Below are positions 33,964 to 45,912 of a stretch of DNA of 64,000 bases, piece after piece. The notes below the pieces were generated by a model. That model was given only the letters and a program-made list of their open reading frames with translations. It made no database searches and was not told where the DNA came from. The stretch is taken from the NCBI GenBank assembly GCA_032988165.1, contig JANTQF010000019.1, positions 1 through 64,000 of the forward strand, read 5' to 3'. Origin of the DNA: Emmonsiellopsis sp. PD_33. Its lineage: Eukaryota > Ascomycota > Eurotiomycetes > Onygenales > Ajellomycetaceae. Position 1 is the stretch's first letter. The number at the start of each line of letters is the position of its first letter. A program made the translations under genes and the position numbers.

Positions 33964-35513
33964 ATGACGATACCACCCGCAATGGTGTCAGAGGTGCCGC
34001 TAGATGCTCTTGCCGGAGATGTTCTTGACCAGCATGACTTCCGCCCAATCGACGAGGCCCAATATCAGGAGGTCGTCCTGCAAATCCCCGGCGGGCAAAC
34101 CGAAGAAGAAGTCGAGAAACGGCTTATAAACGAGGCACGACAAATAGGACTCGAGTCGTCTGATGCAATACATCCTCAGTTCAGCATAGCCCGATATGTC
34201 GACCCTTTTCCGACTCCTTCGTCCTCGCGGTTCAACCCTGATACCCTTCCGTCAACTTCCACAAACCCCAGCTTCGCCCACCAAAAGACCACCTCCTCTC
34301 CTCCCACGATATCCTCGAGCAATGAACTTCGGAGCAGTATGCACTCTGCCGCCTCACTGTCCACCCGCCCGACTTCGCACGGCTCCAATGATGGGTCATT
34401 CAAAGCGACAATACCGTCCCAGGCTCCGCGCTCCCGCTACTTCCACCATTCAAATATCTCCTCGTCTCGGAACTGGCCGATTAGCCGGGAGAGAAGGGCG
34501 ACTCTGACCCAACTGAAACAAGCTTTTGGGAAGTTCCCGCATTTCCGACGGCGCTCGAACGTTAGCGCTTCGATTATTGTACCTTCTTCGCCGGCCTCCC
34601 CGGAGACTCGATCCACGACGCCGGGTGCAGATAATCGGAAGTCCCACGATATACAGGCCCACTCCGGCAATATGACCCCTCTTCCGGATAATAGTACTTC
34701 GAATGTCGATTCGGAAGCCATAATGAAAAGTTTTAACTGCGCTCAGATACAGCAATTGCGTAGCGTCCACCAGGCCCAGCGAGACAGGTTCTTGGCGTTC
34801 AAAACCAAGACCCTAGAATCATTATGCAATCGACATAATGAAGTCAAGGCACGGAGGAAATCAGAATACGAGGAGATTGAAAAGAATATAAATGAGCAGG
34901 TTAGTCACCATTAGTGTTCCTATCATGTTCGATCCCTTGACTAATTCCCCGACTTGCACAGAATATACAAGAAGCCAGTCGCCTTGAAGAGATTCAACTC
35001 AATGCTGAGCTTGACCTTGTCGACGACTTACAACGAGAGCGCCAAAGGCTAGAGATATGTATACGCCACATGGAAGGCTACTTCAATACCCCTTCTCCAT
35101 TTTCTCCAACAGACGATGCCAAAGCCTCCCCACAGGCCCAACATCAACGCCAGTTCACCCAAAAAGAAAGAAATCATCTACAACAAAAATACCGGGAACG
35201 TGACCAAATGGACACCCTCCATGCATCTAGAATAAAAGTGCTTCGAGACATACAAGAACGAAAGTATCTCGAAGTCATGTCCAAATTGGAGAAAAATGCT
35301 AGCGAAACAGCCCAGGCGAACGGGAAGTCGTTTCAAGATCTCGTTGGCCGCTGCAATGACGAAACTACAGCGGTCAACATGTGGTTTATTGATCGACAGC
35401 AGCATCTATTAGCTAGGTGGATGCTTGAGGAAGCCATCGTCCGGAAGAATTTGGAAACCGACACAGGCATCTCATATGCACCGCTTCCGTTGCTTTCATT
35501 TTTGGAACAGTAG
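33964..35513 (+). CDS. Coiled-coil protein of unknown function
   Basis: Exons 33964-34899 and 34962-35513 join in phase 0 (GTTAGT donor, TTGACTAAT branch, TTGCACAG acceptor) to 495 aa. Residues 1-75 are acidic with an ordered look (EAQYQEVVLQIPGG). Residues 80-255 are Ser/Thr/Pro-rich and probably disordered, with basic patches (FPHFRRRS). From about residue 260 to 480 it is highly charged and helical, rich in Q/E/R/K (QRDRFLAFKTKTLESL, EIQLNAELDLVDDLQRERQR), a long coiled coil. There is no signal peptide or membrane segment. Conserved-looking exon structure supports a real gene; I do not recognise the family. The similar size and layout suggest a scaffold or cytoskeletal adaptor, which is inference only. 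Confidence 0.75.
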
Positions 35514-36453
35514 ATCGATGATCAGCCAACCTACCACCTAAGGTTTCCTCGCTTTCCTACCACGCCACCATCCTAAGAACAACGCCAGTGCATTCTCCCA
35601 GCACCGAACCGAACACAACATATATCCATTCCCCTTCGCTCTGCGTATAAATTGCCTTCCCCCTCGCCTCTCATCTTCTTGCTTCAATACTTTATCTCCT
35701 TCTCTCTCACATCATTTTAACGATATCACGCCAGATGATACCCCTGTTTTCACGGCTCAATATATTAGCCAGGCATTTATCCTGATGCATAGCGGTCTAT
35801 TATATATATTTAATTTTTGTTTGGCATACCTTCAACGACTATTTTGTATTTATTTATGATGCGATCGTGTATATAGACTATATATCGCACAGATATAAAG
35901 CAATTAGAAATGCATATATTGTGTTATTTTTTTCCTTACAAAAACTCCACGATTCTAAGGGAAACACGGCTCATGAGTATATAATGGCTTTCTTTCGCCT
36001 TCCACAAAGGTTAGCGACCCACCTCTTGCCTTAACAACATGCGTCCCAGTTCTGACAACATCAACAGGCGCTGTAACTAGCTTCAACCTATCCTCCACTT
36101 CGGAGGCACATCAGAACCCAACCGACCTGACAATCCACTCCTTGCCTCCTACACATGCTAATAAAATACTCAGCCGAAAACAGCAGTTACCTGTCCACAA
36201 TTATCTTTGCTCTGCTATCTGCATTGACACAAGACAATACATCTTTAAATACATGATCCTCTATTACAAGGGCTTCGAATAACAAAAAGAATTACCCTCT
36301 TTATCAACGCTACGCGGCCAATGTTCTATATCTAGCTCCGTCTTTATGACGCTCTGTCTCTCTCTCTATTTTATCTTCCATTCATATTCACCTGGAATGC
36401 ACGGAGACCAGCCCCATCCAACCCCCCCCCCTTCCCCCCCTCTCCCTACCAAA
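35514..36453. other. Intergenic, convergent 3' ends
   Basis: Contains AT-rich 3' flanks of the coiled-coil gene (TATATA-rich near 35800-35900) and a cytosine-rich run near 36420-36445. No gene recognised. Confidence 0.5.
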
Positions 36454-37152
36454 CTAAACACGATAGCTCATGCCCAACGTGCACTCCCTCCGCGCGCGAC
36501 CATCCCTCCGTGGCGCCGTCGGATCTCGCTGTGCCACTGCCCTTCGCCTCCGGGGCCTTGGTTGTTGCGCCCGTACTAAATATAACCCCCGTTAGTACCA
36601 TAACGTTGCTTCCTGGTGATTTTTTGAGAGTGTGATCCATGTGATCTGAGAGAAATTAATCACTTACATTGCTCAACTTCCACCCGCAGGGCGTGATTCT
36701 CCGCCCTCAAATTGGCGGCCAGCGCCTTCTCGTTTCGAAGAGTAGATTTGGCTCTCTTGAGCCTTCTGCGGAGCTTGTTGCATTCGTCTCTTAGGGAGTT
36801 GGCTAGATAGAGGGGACGAATGTATCAGTTCAACGCCTTAAAAAAGGAAAGAAAGAAAGAAAGCAAGAAAGAACTGAATGAACCCAAATCCCCCACGAGC
36901 CTGGAAAAAACAAACAATCATACAATTAAACTCCCAAAAATCCACTGCTCCATCCCACTTATCCGTCAATATCTGCACCGCATCCGCGAGCAGATTCACA
37001 TCCCTGTCGCGGAATGCCTCATTCAGCAGCGCTGACACTCTCGAGCCGTCTGGTCGTTGCCAGCGAGGTGTGGCTGCCAGCAGCCGCAGGGAGGGTTGGA
37101 GGTTGGGATTTATTGGGGTCGCGGAGGTTGTTACTTCGCGGATTGGTTCCAT
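36454..37152 (-). CDS. Small leucine-zipper-like protein (model uncertain)
   Basis: Proposed exons in coding order 36924-37152, 36668-36802 and 36454-36575 give 161 aa in frame. Exon 1 encodes an N-terminus with SLRLLAATPRW and ALLNEAFRDRDVNLLADAVQ. Exon 2 encodes a basic-then-heptad stretch, DECNKLRRRLKRAKSTLR followed by ALAANLRAENHALRVEVEQ, which looks like a leucine zipper without a canonical bZIP DNA-contact signature. Exon 3 is Arg-rich and least certain; another acceptor (TCTCAG at about 36647) would leave a 21-nt intron, too short. Splice donors GTATGA and GTAAGT and branch TACTAAC are good. No family recognised. Confidence 0.45.
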
Positions 37153-37394
37153 TTGGTTCCTTTGTGGGGGAGGGGGGGGAGGTGGTACGTAGGGGACGAC
37201 ACGGGGAGAAGGTGTTTGTATAGGTAGTTGCCCGCTCCGCCGGGGAGGGAGGGGTATTTTTTGGTATGTATGTAGTAAGGTAGTAGTAGGTAGGGGAAAA
37301 TTGGTCGGTGTTCTGGACGGAGGAGGGAAGGTAAGAAAGGGGGCTTGGGATGGGGGGATTTATAGATCATGGCTCGTGGGGGAAATGAGCTCAA

Positions 37395-37745
37395 AGCCAT
37401 ATTCATTGGCTTTGTGAATGGCTTTGTGAATGGCTTGTCATTATCTACAGATATAATGCAGATATGCTTTTATTTATCAGGGATCAGTATTCAATGAGTA
37501 TATTCCCTGCTTCAGGATGGAATGTAATAGTCACATTCATAAATATTATTGATGTACAAGTTAGGATGAGTGACTGGATGTTCCTTATTTCTCTCTTACT
37601 TCACTTGAGCCTCACTATATATTTCAAAAATTCCTTCTTTGTTTTACACCCATTAATAAAAGGCAGTGTAATTCAATATATCATTCAGCATTCATTTATT
37701 GTACTATTTCTACCCACTAGTAGTGAATACAAAGAAACCCATCTT
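37395..37745. repeat. CpG-free AT-rich patch, likely transposon relic
   Basis: About 350 bp with essentially no CpG inside a CpG-containing gene block, the same signature as the proven transposons in this window. At the left it has two direct copies of GGCTTTGTGAAT (about 37409-37434). No domain or clear terminal repeats; perhaps a small non-autonomous element or fragment. Confidence 0.45.
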
Positions 37746-39377
37746 CTCGCAAAGGCGGAAAAACAAATTGACATTTTTAACATTTCTTCAACGTGATACA
37801 GTTGACGTTCGGTGGCTGCAGCCCCGCAATTTAAGCTTAATTTAGCGCCGCCCGTTGCCGCAAGCCAAAATGCTAAATTCCACGGGCCAACGCCCGGACC
37901 ACCATCTTAAATTGTAGTTTGTGAAACCAGCCGCTTGGATATCATTTGGCCTTTTATACAAGGGCATTGTACGAATTCTCTGGAAGTGTCGCCAGATTCC
38001 AGTTATCATCTTGCACCCTTGCATTGAAAATATGTTTTTGGTAGAGGTGTAGACAATGTATGTACATACATGCGGTCAGAGTAAAATGCTAATACTGTTG
38101 TCAGCTTAGGTGCTGTTTTTTGTCGTATCCTGTCTTCTTGTTTGAAGACGCAATTAGCTTCGCTGAGATGACTTTCTGTGCTTCGTACTGTGTCTGGCGC
38201 CGTGCACATACCTACCCAGACCAATCTATACCGAATGAGTAGACACCCACCCCAAATTTCCTACGCACTGGAAGGATCTACCCTTTAGACGGAGTGATAT
38301 TAATCATTCCAAGTGCTGAGCCCATAAAACAATAAACGTAGCCACGGACAACATCAAACTTTGGACAAGACATCTAGAATACCTCGTGTGTTTGTTAATG
38401 GATACCGTATACACATGGCCAGCTGAAGAATCAACTGCGCCACGCTCGCGAACATCGTCATCATGTTTCTGAAGTTTCCCGTTTGTAACTCTGCAATTCC
38501 CTTTTCCATGGTGGCAAGTAGTAGATGGATAACTATCTATTGTTAGAAAACCAGCAAGTTATACAGGAAGCTGAGATCCTAGTGCATCTTACGTTGAAAC
38601 TTCCCATACAGGGAGTGATCATCACCAACTTCGATGGCAACCAGCCTATCAAGATTTCTTGTATACCTGCATGCTACACAGGCATCGTATCCGCACCCAC
38701 CAACTGGTCCTGACGAAGCGTCGGACAAACCAGGATCCAATGGCTATGCTGCATGGTACTACGTCTCGGCAAAAATGATCTACATGACAGAATGTCAAAA
38801 CCGAAACGAAACCAGATCCTGAGTAACTCTGATGAGTGGCGACTTTCTGCGGCGCTGTTTGGAAATACGGGCTAGGCGCCAAGGATCCGCAGCTCTACTG
38901 CAAAACACAGGGAAACTGGGCGCTAATCAAAGCCGCCCTGCGCGAAATTGCGGATCGCAGACTCCCTTCAGGGGAGCTGCAACCTTTCTCGTATTTATGT
39001 ACTTCAATAGACAGGATGCAGTGGGAATATTGTCGAAATACAGTAACTATCTAAAAATATCACCAGCCCTGGCGATGGCTATGCGTGCAGATCTAGATAT
39101 TGGCTCCGGTATGCCTTGAGTTTGATGGAAAGAGGGCATTAGCAATAGTCCATATTCGGAATATAAAAAGGCCGTCAATTCCAGCTTTGAAGACATTAAA
39201 AGACAATCAATCAACTAAGATCGAGGAGATATCCAATTCAAAGACTTTCCAAAAGACACAAAAACCCTCCAGTTCCCTCTTTGATCGTTTTACCCTGAAG
39301 GTACGTACATATACCCATATCCCTCCCCCTCGAAGGAAAAAATGCAAGAGACTAACCGACCCTTCACCCCAGCAAAA
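37746..39377. other. Intergenic with uncertain open frames
   Basis: No confident gene. A plus-strand stretch at about 38740-39050 has two frames with protein-like composition (for example WYYVSAKMIYMTE and GLGAKDPQLYCKTQGNWALI) but stops separate them and I found no convincing intron. It might be a decayed or unrecognised small gene. Confidence 0.35.
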
Positions 39378-39722
39378 ATGAAGCTCCCCTTCACTTACCT
39401 CGTCCTCGCCCTCTCCGCGGCAACCTCCATCTCCGCCGCCCCCGCCCCCGGAACCGCCGCAGCGGCAGAGCCAGGAGTAGAAGCCACCGTCAATCAACTG
39501 GCCGCGCGCGGGAACAACTTCAGCAAGGCCGCATGCAAGACAGCATGTGACAAGGGACCCGATGCCGTGGAGAAATTTTGCCGTCTCATTCCCCATGCGG
39601 TTGTGAGGGGTGCTTGTTGGGCGGCGGCCACTGCGGCGCAGACGCCCGCGGGAGAAAGGACTTGTCTTGCGTTCTGTGATTCGTGGCATAAGTTTGAGGA
39701 TTGGATGGAGGATTTGTTTTAA
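39378..39722 (+). CDS. Small secreted cysteine-rich protein
   Basis: 114 aa. The ATG at 39378 is chosen because it gives a clean signal peptide (KLPFTYLVLALSAATSISA, cleavage after AAPAP likely). An Ala/Gly-rich propeptide-like stretch ends at LAARG. The mature part, about 65 aa, has six cysteines spaced as CKTAC, FC, AC, and CLAFC. The two CxxxC pairs flanking a centre with two single cysteines would suit a small helical disulfide-bonded fold. An upstream in-frame ATG (39342) would bury the signal sequence and is less likely. Possible roles include effector-like or antimicrobial secreted peptide; nothing in the sequence decides this. Confidence 0.75.
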   Translation: MKLPFTYLVLALSAATSISAAPAPGTAAAAEPGVEATVNQLAARGNNFSKAACKTACDKGPDAVEKFCRLIPHAVVRGACWAAATAAQTPAGERTCLAFCDSWHKFEDWMEDLF

Positions 39723-40241
39723 GTGGGATGGGGGGTGGGAGGTTTATGAGGGGGATGGCATAGTTGGTGCTATAGTTAGTGGGTTGGATGGGGGGTGCTT
39801 GGCTGTTTGATTTTCTCTAGGTTGGTAGGGGTTGGTTTGATATGGTTGCGGTTCTTTGGGGGCATGGAAGGGGCTGTATGTTATATCCCTGGCTTGGTGG
39901 GCGGAGCTGTTCGTTGATAATGTTTTATCATCCATCATCTGTCAGCTGGAATCAGTTGTCAATCCTCGAAGCATTATCATTACTATTATCTGTGCGAACC
40001 CTTCAGATATATGAGCATGAAGTAGCTCGTCCGTATATACAAAAAATATTAGCCCAAATATCGCAAAAGACCTTCAGGGCCAGGGATACAAAAAGGCAAG
40101 GGAAACGAAACCATCGTCTAGTCCAACAGCAAGGGCGACGGGAATTAAACGTTATGCGACATCGAATCTTGCAGAAACAGGTCTCTAGGTGCCGACAAAA
40201 TACGGCAGTCATCCATCGATCATGAATGCTCAAACCATCAA
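39723..40241. other. Intergenic
   Basis: G/T-rich 3' flank of the small secreted protein gene, then ordinary non-coding sequence. Nothing recognised. Confidence 0.45.
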
Positions 40242-41311
40242 TCACTCAACCACCCACCCCTGGACCTGCCAAACCCACACCCTCGGCACCTGGCCGCTAA
40301 ATAATTGGGCACAATACCAAACTTTGTCCTTTCTCAGAAAGTGGTTCTGCGAATCTAAAAACTGCACCATAAAAGACAATAGCGGATAGGTAGTCTCATG
40401 CCCTTTCCGGCACCCGACGGTGCCGCAGAATTTTATCGTTGTGTCTAGTGGCCCGTAGTTGACAAGTGTGCATGTGGTGGGTTCGTTGCTAGAGTCATCA
40501 AACTCGCAGGTCAATATGAAAGAGAAGGTGTATGGCGGAGGTGGTGCCCTTAGAAATTGTACTTTTGCCGTAACTCCCCTCTGATGGGTGGTTTTGTTAA
40601 TCATATAGTTCGTGGAGCTGTGATGCTGCTTTTTGCTTACTGTGTTCTGTACGCCGAAGCGTTCCAGTTTTTGAATTCCGAAGAGCTGCCGTATGGCAAG
40701 GCCACTAAGGGACACATCATAAGCAGCTAACAGATGGAAGTAAAGTCATAGTGTTGACGACAAGAAAGGAGCGGAAACTCTTCAAATAGGCACGTAAGTC
40801 ACACTAGCAGCCTCGCTGAAATTCGGGCAAGTTTCCCAGCTCTGCACGATAACATGGAGTCTAGGATACTTTTCAGGCATAGATCAACATATTGGTAGGG
40901 GTTATCCGGAATCAAGAGAATGAAAAAATTAATAACCAGGAAATCGGAATGTAGTTGCGACCATATCGCAACATTCAATAGAGGCAATAAAGAAGACGAA
41001 TAACCAATTATCACTTACGGATCCCATTTTATCAATCCCATCACCCTTTTTCTAAGATCCCAATTCCTCACATCCCAATATCCCAGGCTCTCCTTCAGCT
41101 GCTTTTTGTATTTGCGACGCATTTTGCATTCCACGAATACGGTCTGATACGTCGATGGGAGGTCCTCAGCTTCTAGGAATGGGCGAAATGGGGAATTCCC
41201 CAAAGGCGTGTAAGGGGCCGCCGTGAAATTTTTTGGAAGCCTAATTGGGAGAAAGAAGGGCCTTTGCTTTCGATTAATCTGATTGTGGGTGGCGAATAAC
41301 GTATGATGCAC
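40242..41311 (-). CDS. Possible multi-exon gene of unknown function (weak)
   Basis: Two minus-strand segments look coding. The upper, 41015-41311, ends KRVMGLIKWDP at a consensus GTAAGTGATAA donor. The lower, about 40242-40727, reads YDVSLSGLAIRQLFGIQKL from a TCTGTTAG acceptor. Its QNT ends at a GTAAGC donor, and after a GATTAAC branch and CATCAG acceptor it continues RGVTAKVQFLRAPPPPYTF, then ILTCEFDDSSNEPTTCTL, ending QVQGWVVE. Cysteine spacing in the lower part resembles small secreted proteins, but I see no signal peptide exon. Whether the two segments belong together is unclear, so the outer coordinates are only a span. Confidence 0.28.
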
Positions 41312-41944
41312 ACAAGACTACAGGTCGTTAGCCTCTACTTCAGAAATGACAGAAATTTGGTATAGCGCCGGGACGGTCCCAAGTATGGGCCAAATATATT
41401 CACATAATATCTAAGCGTTCTCCATAGTCAAAGGAGTTCTTTGCCCTTAGTCGTCGGTGAATCGTCATTGATTTCGAAGTTCTGTCCGGATGTAGTCGCG
41501 AGCCAAAACCATAAATAAACCCTAACTACGTTTGAGATCCGAGCAAACTCAATTAGGTACGAAGCATTTGGTTCGTATATATGGGCTGGATAGAGCATGG
41601 AAACCAAGCTTTAGGCGTTTCAATAAGCCCGGTTGTGGGGTGGTCGGCAGCTCCGAAATGAACCATATCATGCAAAAGGTTATGTCTCCGGCGTGTGGTG
41701 TTCCACCGTGCACACTTCACATTGCTCAAAGCTGATGTACCGATTGACCAGCTGGTATCTGAGTTCACATCGAGAAAAGCAAGTCCGACTGCTGAAATGA
41801 GGGTGGAAAGAATGGGATCTCCTAGGTTACGTATAAACGTATAACCATGCCCTAAACTACGATCCCTAGGCGAGACGGTCCGTGGCTGGGGGTACGGTTG
41901 ACGTAACATAAAGACAGACGGCTACGGATACTTTTGATGTAAAT
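41312..41944. other. Intergenic
   Basis: About 630 bp upstream of the 3' end of the CENP-O gene. Open frames on both strands overlap and lack domains. Confidence 0.45.
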
Positions 41945-42931
41945 TCAGCCTGGTTCCGCGACCCCACGCAACCGTTTAACAACACTCTCGATTCTTCCGT
42001 CGCCACCAACCAGGATATTTTCGGCGATTTTATCCCTCCCCTCGTCTCCAATAATAATAGCCCGTTCAACGAGACCCCTATCAGACAGTTTGATGCGACC
42101 AACGCGGCCGTCCTGCCATTCAAGACGAACATATCTCGTCTCAATCGCGGTTGCGGCCAGAGAGACAATGCCGAGATTATTTGGCGGTTGATCATCAGGT
42201 AGGTTATCCGAAGAACGTGGTTCATCTTTCTCGTCTGTGTTCTCCGAAACCCCAAGTTCCTCCTGCAGCCACTGAACAGCATCACATCGCAAATGCCACG
42301 CAACCAGCTCTCGCCTTAACTCCCTCACCAGTCTGCGCAAGTCCTGCTTTGGGGTCTTCCACGGCTTGTCAGTTTCAGAATCCATCGCATGTCCTCCTTT
42401 TGGCGCCGCAAGATAACGTTGTTCCAGTTGAACGAGGGGAATGAATATAGGTATCGTGTGGCGATGAACGCGAAGCTGCTTCCCGTCCTTCCCAACGCGT
42501 CTCAATAGCAAATAGTAAGGCTTGACAAAGGTGCCCCGTCGCGTGCAAACTTCAATCCGGATACCTAGTAAATTCGGGGATTGGACGTGCGGTGAGGGAT
42601 CTTTGAAGGGAAACGAGGTTGTGGAAAATGCGACGCGATGGTGGTTTGCCTGGGCATGTTTTCCGCTACTTAACACGACGGGCTCGATGTCCTTCTCCAG
42701 GCCGCGAGGAACGTGCTTGCGCAGCGCATCTTGGACAGCGTTGGTCGACAGGAGGCTAGACGAGAGGAATCGCCTTCGGTTCGTGAGGTTGGAGACTGCA
42801 GATGGTCAGTAAAGAGAGCACCCGCCAGCATATGGGGAGGACCAACTCTCGGCACGTATCGAGGCGATCTCCTTGTCAAGACCACTGGGCGCGTCGTCTA
42901 TCTCTGGCGAGCCTTGAGCGTTAGTAGCCAT
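41945..42931 (-). CDS. mcm21: Kinetochore protein CENP-O / Mcm21
   Basis: Exons 42847-42931 and 41945-42795 (51-bp intron, TACTGACC branch, CTGCAG acceptor) give 311 aa. The N-terminus is a short coiled coil (LDKEIASIRAEISNLTNRRR, split by the intron) and is followed by the globular CENP-O domain: HHRVAFSTTSFPF, LLGIRIEVCTRRGTFVKPYY and LRVHRHTIPIFIPLVQLEQR. These blocks match the Cenp-O/Mcm21 family, the COMA (Ctf19-Okp1-Mcm21-Ame1) subunit of the constitutive centromere-associated network at the inner kinetochore. The C-terminus ends in a beta-rich segment (ETRYVRLEWQDGRVGRIKLS). It is transcribed divergently from the secreted propeller-like gene, sharing a 550-bp promoter with two identical CACGTG boxes. 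Confidence 0.85.
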
Positions 42932-43484
42932 ACCGGTGGCGCCCAATATCCAGGCTTCGGATTGTGCTGTTCCTCGTAGTTGTTGTTGATTGTTGGTGAT
43001 GCGGTTCGTATTTGATGCCAAGACCTATGCCAAGGCTGTCTTGGTGATATCTTGGCGTGGTATGTAATGTAATGAAAGGGTGTATCTCTCAGCACCACTT
43101 CCCCATACAATGGTTCCCACGTGGCGGGGTAGACACACGTAACGTACGGTAACGCCTTACCTCAATCAGCCTGAAGCATATCAGAGAATCAACTCCCTGT
43201 CCGACACGATCTTCCTCGGGCCGTTGTGACATTAAATAATATTGCGATGCAGCACACATTGTTCTTGGCATGTAACTTCATTTCTTGCCCATGTTTCAAG
43301 GCGTTTACGCCGTGCATATAACTGGCGGAGACTACTGCAGGGGCGATATCTGCCAGACGGCGGCGCCCGATGGGTACCTTTTCCTCCCACGTGGCTGGGT
43401 ACATAAACTAAAGGGGAATTCCCAAGATAATGGGCTTGGGCAGACAACCCTGATTCCATCTTCCTCACAATACAAGGCGCCAGG
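42932..43484. promoter_or_regulatory. Divergent promoter with two TCCCACGTGGC boxes
   Basis: Shared region between the CENP-O gene (-) and a secreted protein gene (+). The 11-mer TCCCACGTGGC occurs twice, with CACGTG cores at 43118-43123 and 43388-43393, 270 bp apart. The flanking GC-rich bases are also similar. Suggests a bHLH-type regulator acting on one or both genes. Confidence 0.45.
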
Positions 43485-44739
43485 ATGATGTCTTCAAGAA
43501 CCCTTCTATCAACAGCAGCAGCACTGTGTGCTCTGCCGTCTGCGCTGGGCGCATGGTCAAACCTGACTCTCGAAGACTACCAGCTAAAACAATCCGGCTA
43601 TTCTGACTTCATTGCGGACCTAGATAAAGTCCTCCCTATTGTGTCAGTCAAAGACGTCCTTGCCGACACCAACCATGCAAACCCAGACTCTTCACCCGAA
43701 GTATCGAACCTCGTCTCCTCATATACCTGGGAAAACGTCGACGGGTACGACGATGTCAACACGCTAAAGTGGTACCCGCAAGGAATCACCACGACAGCTG
43801 ACGCGAGCGAGTCGGGCGATTATGACGGGGACGTCGTCCATCTGGTTTCGTGGCATTCGGACGATTATGACGGCGGCAAGCGTGGGCCGCGCATTTCGTT
43901 TGTTAATATGAATGATGGTGCGGATCGGGCGTATCGGAATGCGCTGCTTGTTGAGCCGACGGCAGGTGGCGATACTCCGGATTTCAAGGCCCTGGATGGT
44001 CTCCATGCCGGCGGAATCGTCTGGTATGGAGACCTGCTGTATGTGGCCTGGACCACCGGCGGGTTCCGGGTGTTTGATCTGAAACATATTTATCAGGTTT
44101 CCATCGGGGATGGCAATGGGCATGTCGATGGTGAATATCAGGCATTCAACTATAAGTGAGTATTTCTCTTATATCTGGATCTTTGGCAGTTTCAGCTTAC
44201 CCCTAACGCGCGCTTTAGATATGTAATCCCGCAAGTACGGACCTACGACTATATTCCGAAAGACGGTGTGAAGGGATTCCATTTCTCCTTCGCCTCCCTT
44301 GACAAGACTTCTAATACGTACGTAACACAGACAAGAATTCTTTCCCCCCGCCCAGCCCCAAGCATGCTAACGCCCCCTTAGCCTAGTAACAGGGGAATAC
44401 TTCAAAGACACCACCCCCAACCGCCTTATCAATTTCAACCTGGACACCTCCACGAACCTGCTACAGGTTAATGATGACGGCATCGCCACCGCATCCCTAG
44501 GCGTGGAGCACGAGATCGTGAAAATTCAAGGCGGAATTACCATCAACGAAAAATACTATTTGACGCAGAGCGGCGGGAGCCTGTGGACGTTCTCCTGGCT
44601 TGGGGGGGAGAAGGAAAACGCGGACGTCTTTCCGTCCATACCAGAGGATTTATCGTATCAGGCTGGGTATGGATTGTGGTCTCTGATGGAGGTGCCGGGG
44701 AAGAGGCATGTTGTTGCGTTTGATGCAGATAAGTTTTGA
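43485..44739 (+). CDS. Secreted protein, probably beta-propeller-like
   Basis: Exons 43485-44155, 44219-44317 and 44382-44739 give 375 aa. The signal peptide is SRTLLSTAAALCALPSALG with cleavage before AWSNLT. Two adjacent ATGs exist; the first is used. Repeated motifs such as VVHLVSWHSDDYDGG, ALDGLHAGGIVWYGDLLYVA, GFRVFDLKHIYQV and GLWSLMEVPGKRHVVAFD look like blades of a secreted propeller that reports lookup-type ligand binding or lyase folds. Family is not recognised with certainty; many ascomycetes encode such a secreted protein. Introns have consensus ends (GTGAGT...TTTAG, GTACGT...CTTAG) and both are required for frame. Secretion is well supported, activity is not. Confidence 0.75.
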
Positions 44740-45912
44740 TGTGCATTCCACCTAAATAGGTATATAGGGTTGACCTTGGCCTAATTTGAAGTGAAAATGG
44801 GTTATTATGAAGCTACCTTCCATGTATGCTGGTTACGAAGCATCCTTTGGCATGTTAATATTATCAGTACGGAGTACTTTCCTCTTCGTCCCTCCTTGAC
44901 ATCAGCGACCCATCTTGGGCCAAATGCAGCCTCACACCAGCACATTGGTGCTTTCGTCTGGATGGCAGACAAGGCCTGTTGCCAGCGGCGCTATTTGCCC
45001 TCCAAACCCCGTTTCTGGACAGCTTTATTGGAATCCTTTCCCCACCAGCAGCGACTAGCCGGCCCATCCAAATCTAGCCCCTAGAAAATCGATACAGATG
45101 TAGTTAGTGTACGGATAGATAGTCGTGAAGCATGATCTGGCTACGCTGATGGTATCAAGACAAATAATAACGCAGGAATCCGATATCCCCATACATGGTC
45201 TGTGAAAGGATGTTTGCTTCTTACAAAGCCTGCATCCCTGGAATCGACGCAGTACTTGTGAATGTGGAGCGTATAGAGCAGAACGTACGATGTCTGAGAG
45301 CCCCGGGCAGTACATAGATTCGAAGACAAGAATAATAGCGCCCGTTCATAGAAGTGTCACGGCTGATAATATGCATGGAGTATTAGGATATCAAAATAAG
45401 AAACCATGCATACCCTACAACAGGGGAGAAAGCAGCAGTTCTGGCGTAGGGTGGGAGCAAGGCACAAAAAGCAGTTACCCGTCAATCAACCATTAAAAAC
45501 CACTAACTAGTTACCATTCAACAACTGCATCGACTGCGCAAATCCACTGAGATGTGAGCGATTGGCGAGGGCAACAAAGAGCCAACGCCCCCGTGCGTGA
45601 GAAACCGATCGAGGCCGATCTGCCGCGTCAATACACTCTATCATACTGGGGATCAATGGCTGGTGATATAAAGCCTTGTGGGATGTGCAATGAATAACTC
45701 ATGGCGAGTCTCCGTCGACTTTGAGTGCGAAATAAGTTGTCTTCCATTTCTCTCTAGTGGTTTTGATATCGGATCGGCCTTAGTCAGCCCGGGCTTGGCA
45801 GGGCCGGTGTCCCCACAGCCAAACTCCACAGCTTCGGCGTCCAATCCGAGCCAGCCTGCCGAGTTATTAAGGCCAGCTTGCCTCTGCCAACAACCTCCTC
45901 CACGCCGTATGG
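44740..45912. other. Intergenic with a GTACGGAGTAC motif
   Basis: About 1.2 kb without supported genes. GTACGGAGTAC at 44867-44877 is the exact reverse complement of GTACTCCGTAC at 33045-33055. The right part is the promoter of the acetyl-CoA transporter gene. Confidence 0.5.

Noticed and set aside
33552..34028. Several overlapping frames of 60-120 codons upstream of the coiled-coil gene
   Set aside because: GC-rich DNA yields open frames in all directions here; none has conserved features. Read as promoter and leader.
38740..39050. Candidate small gene with frames WYYVSAKMIYMTE and GLGAKDPQLYCKTQ
   Set aside because: No start with signal peptide and no consensus intron that joins the two frames; left as uncertain non-coding.
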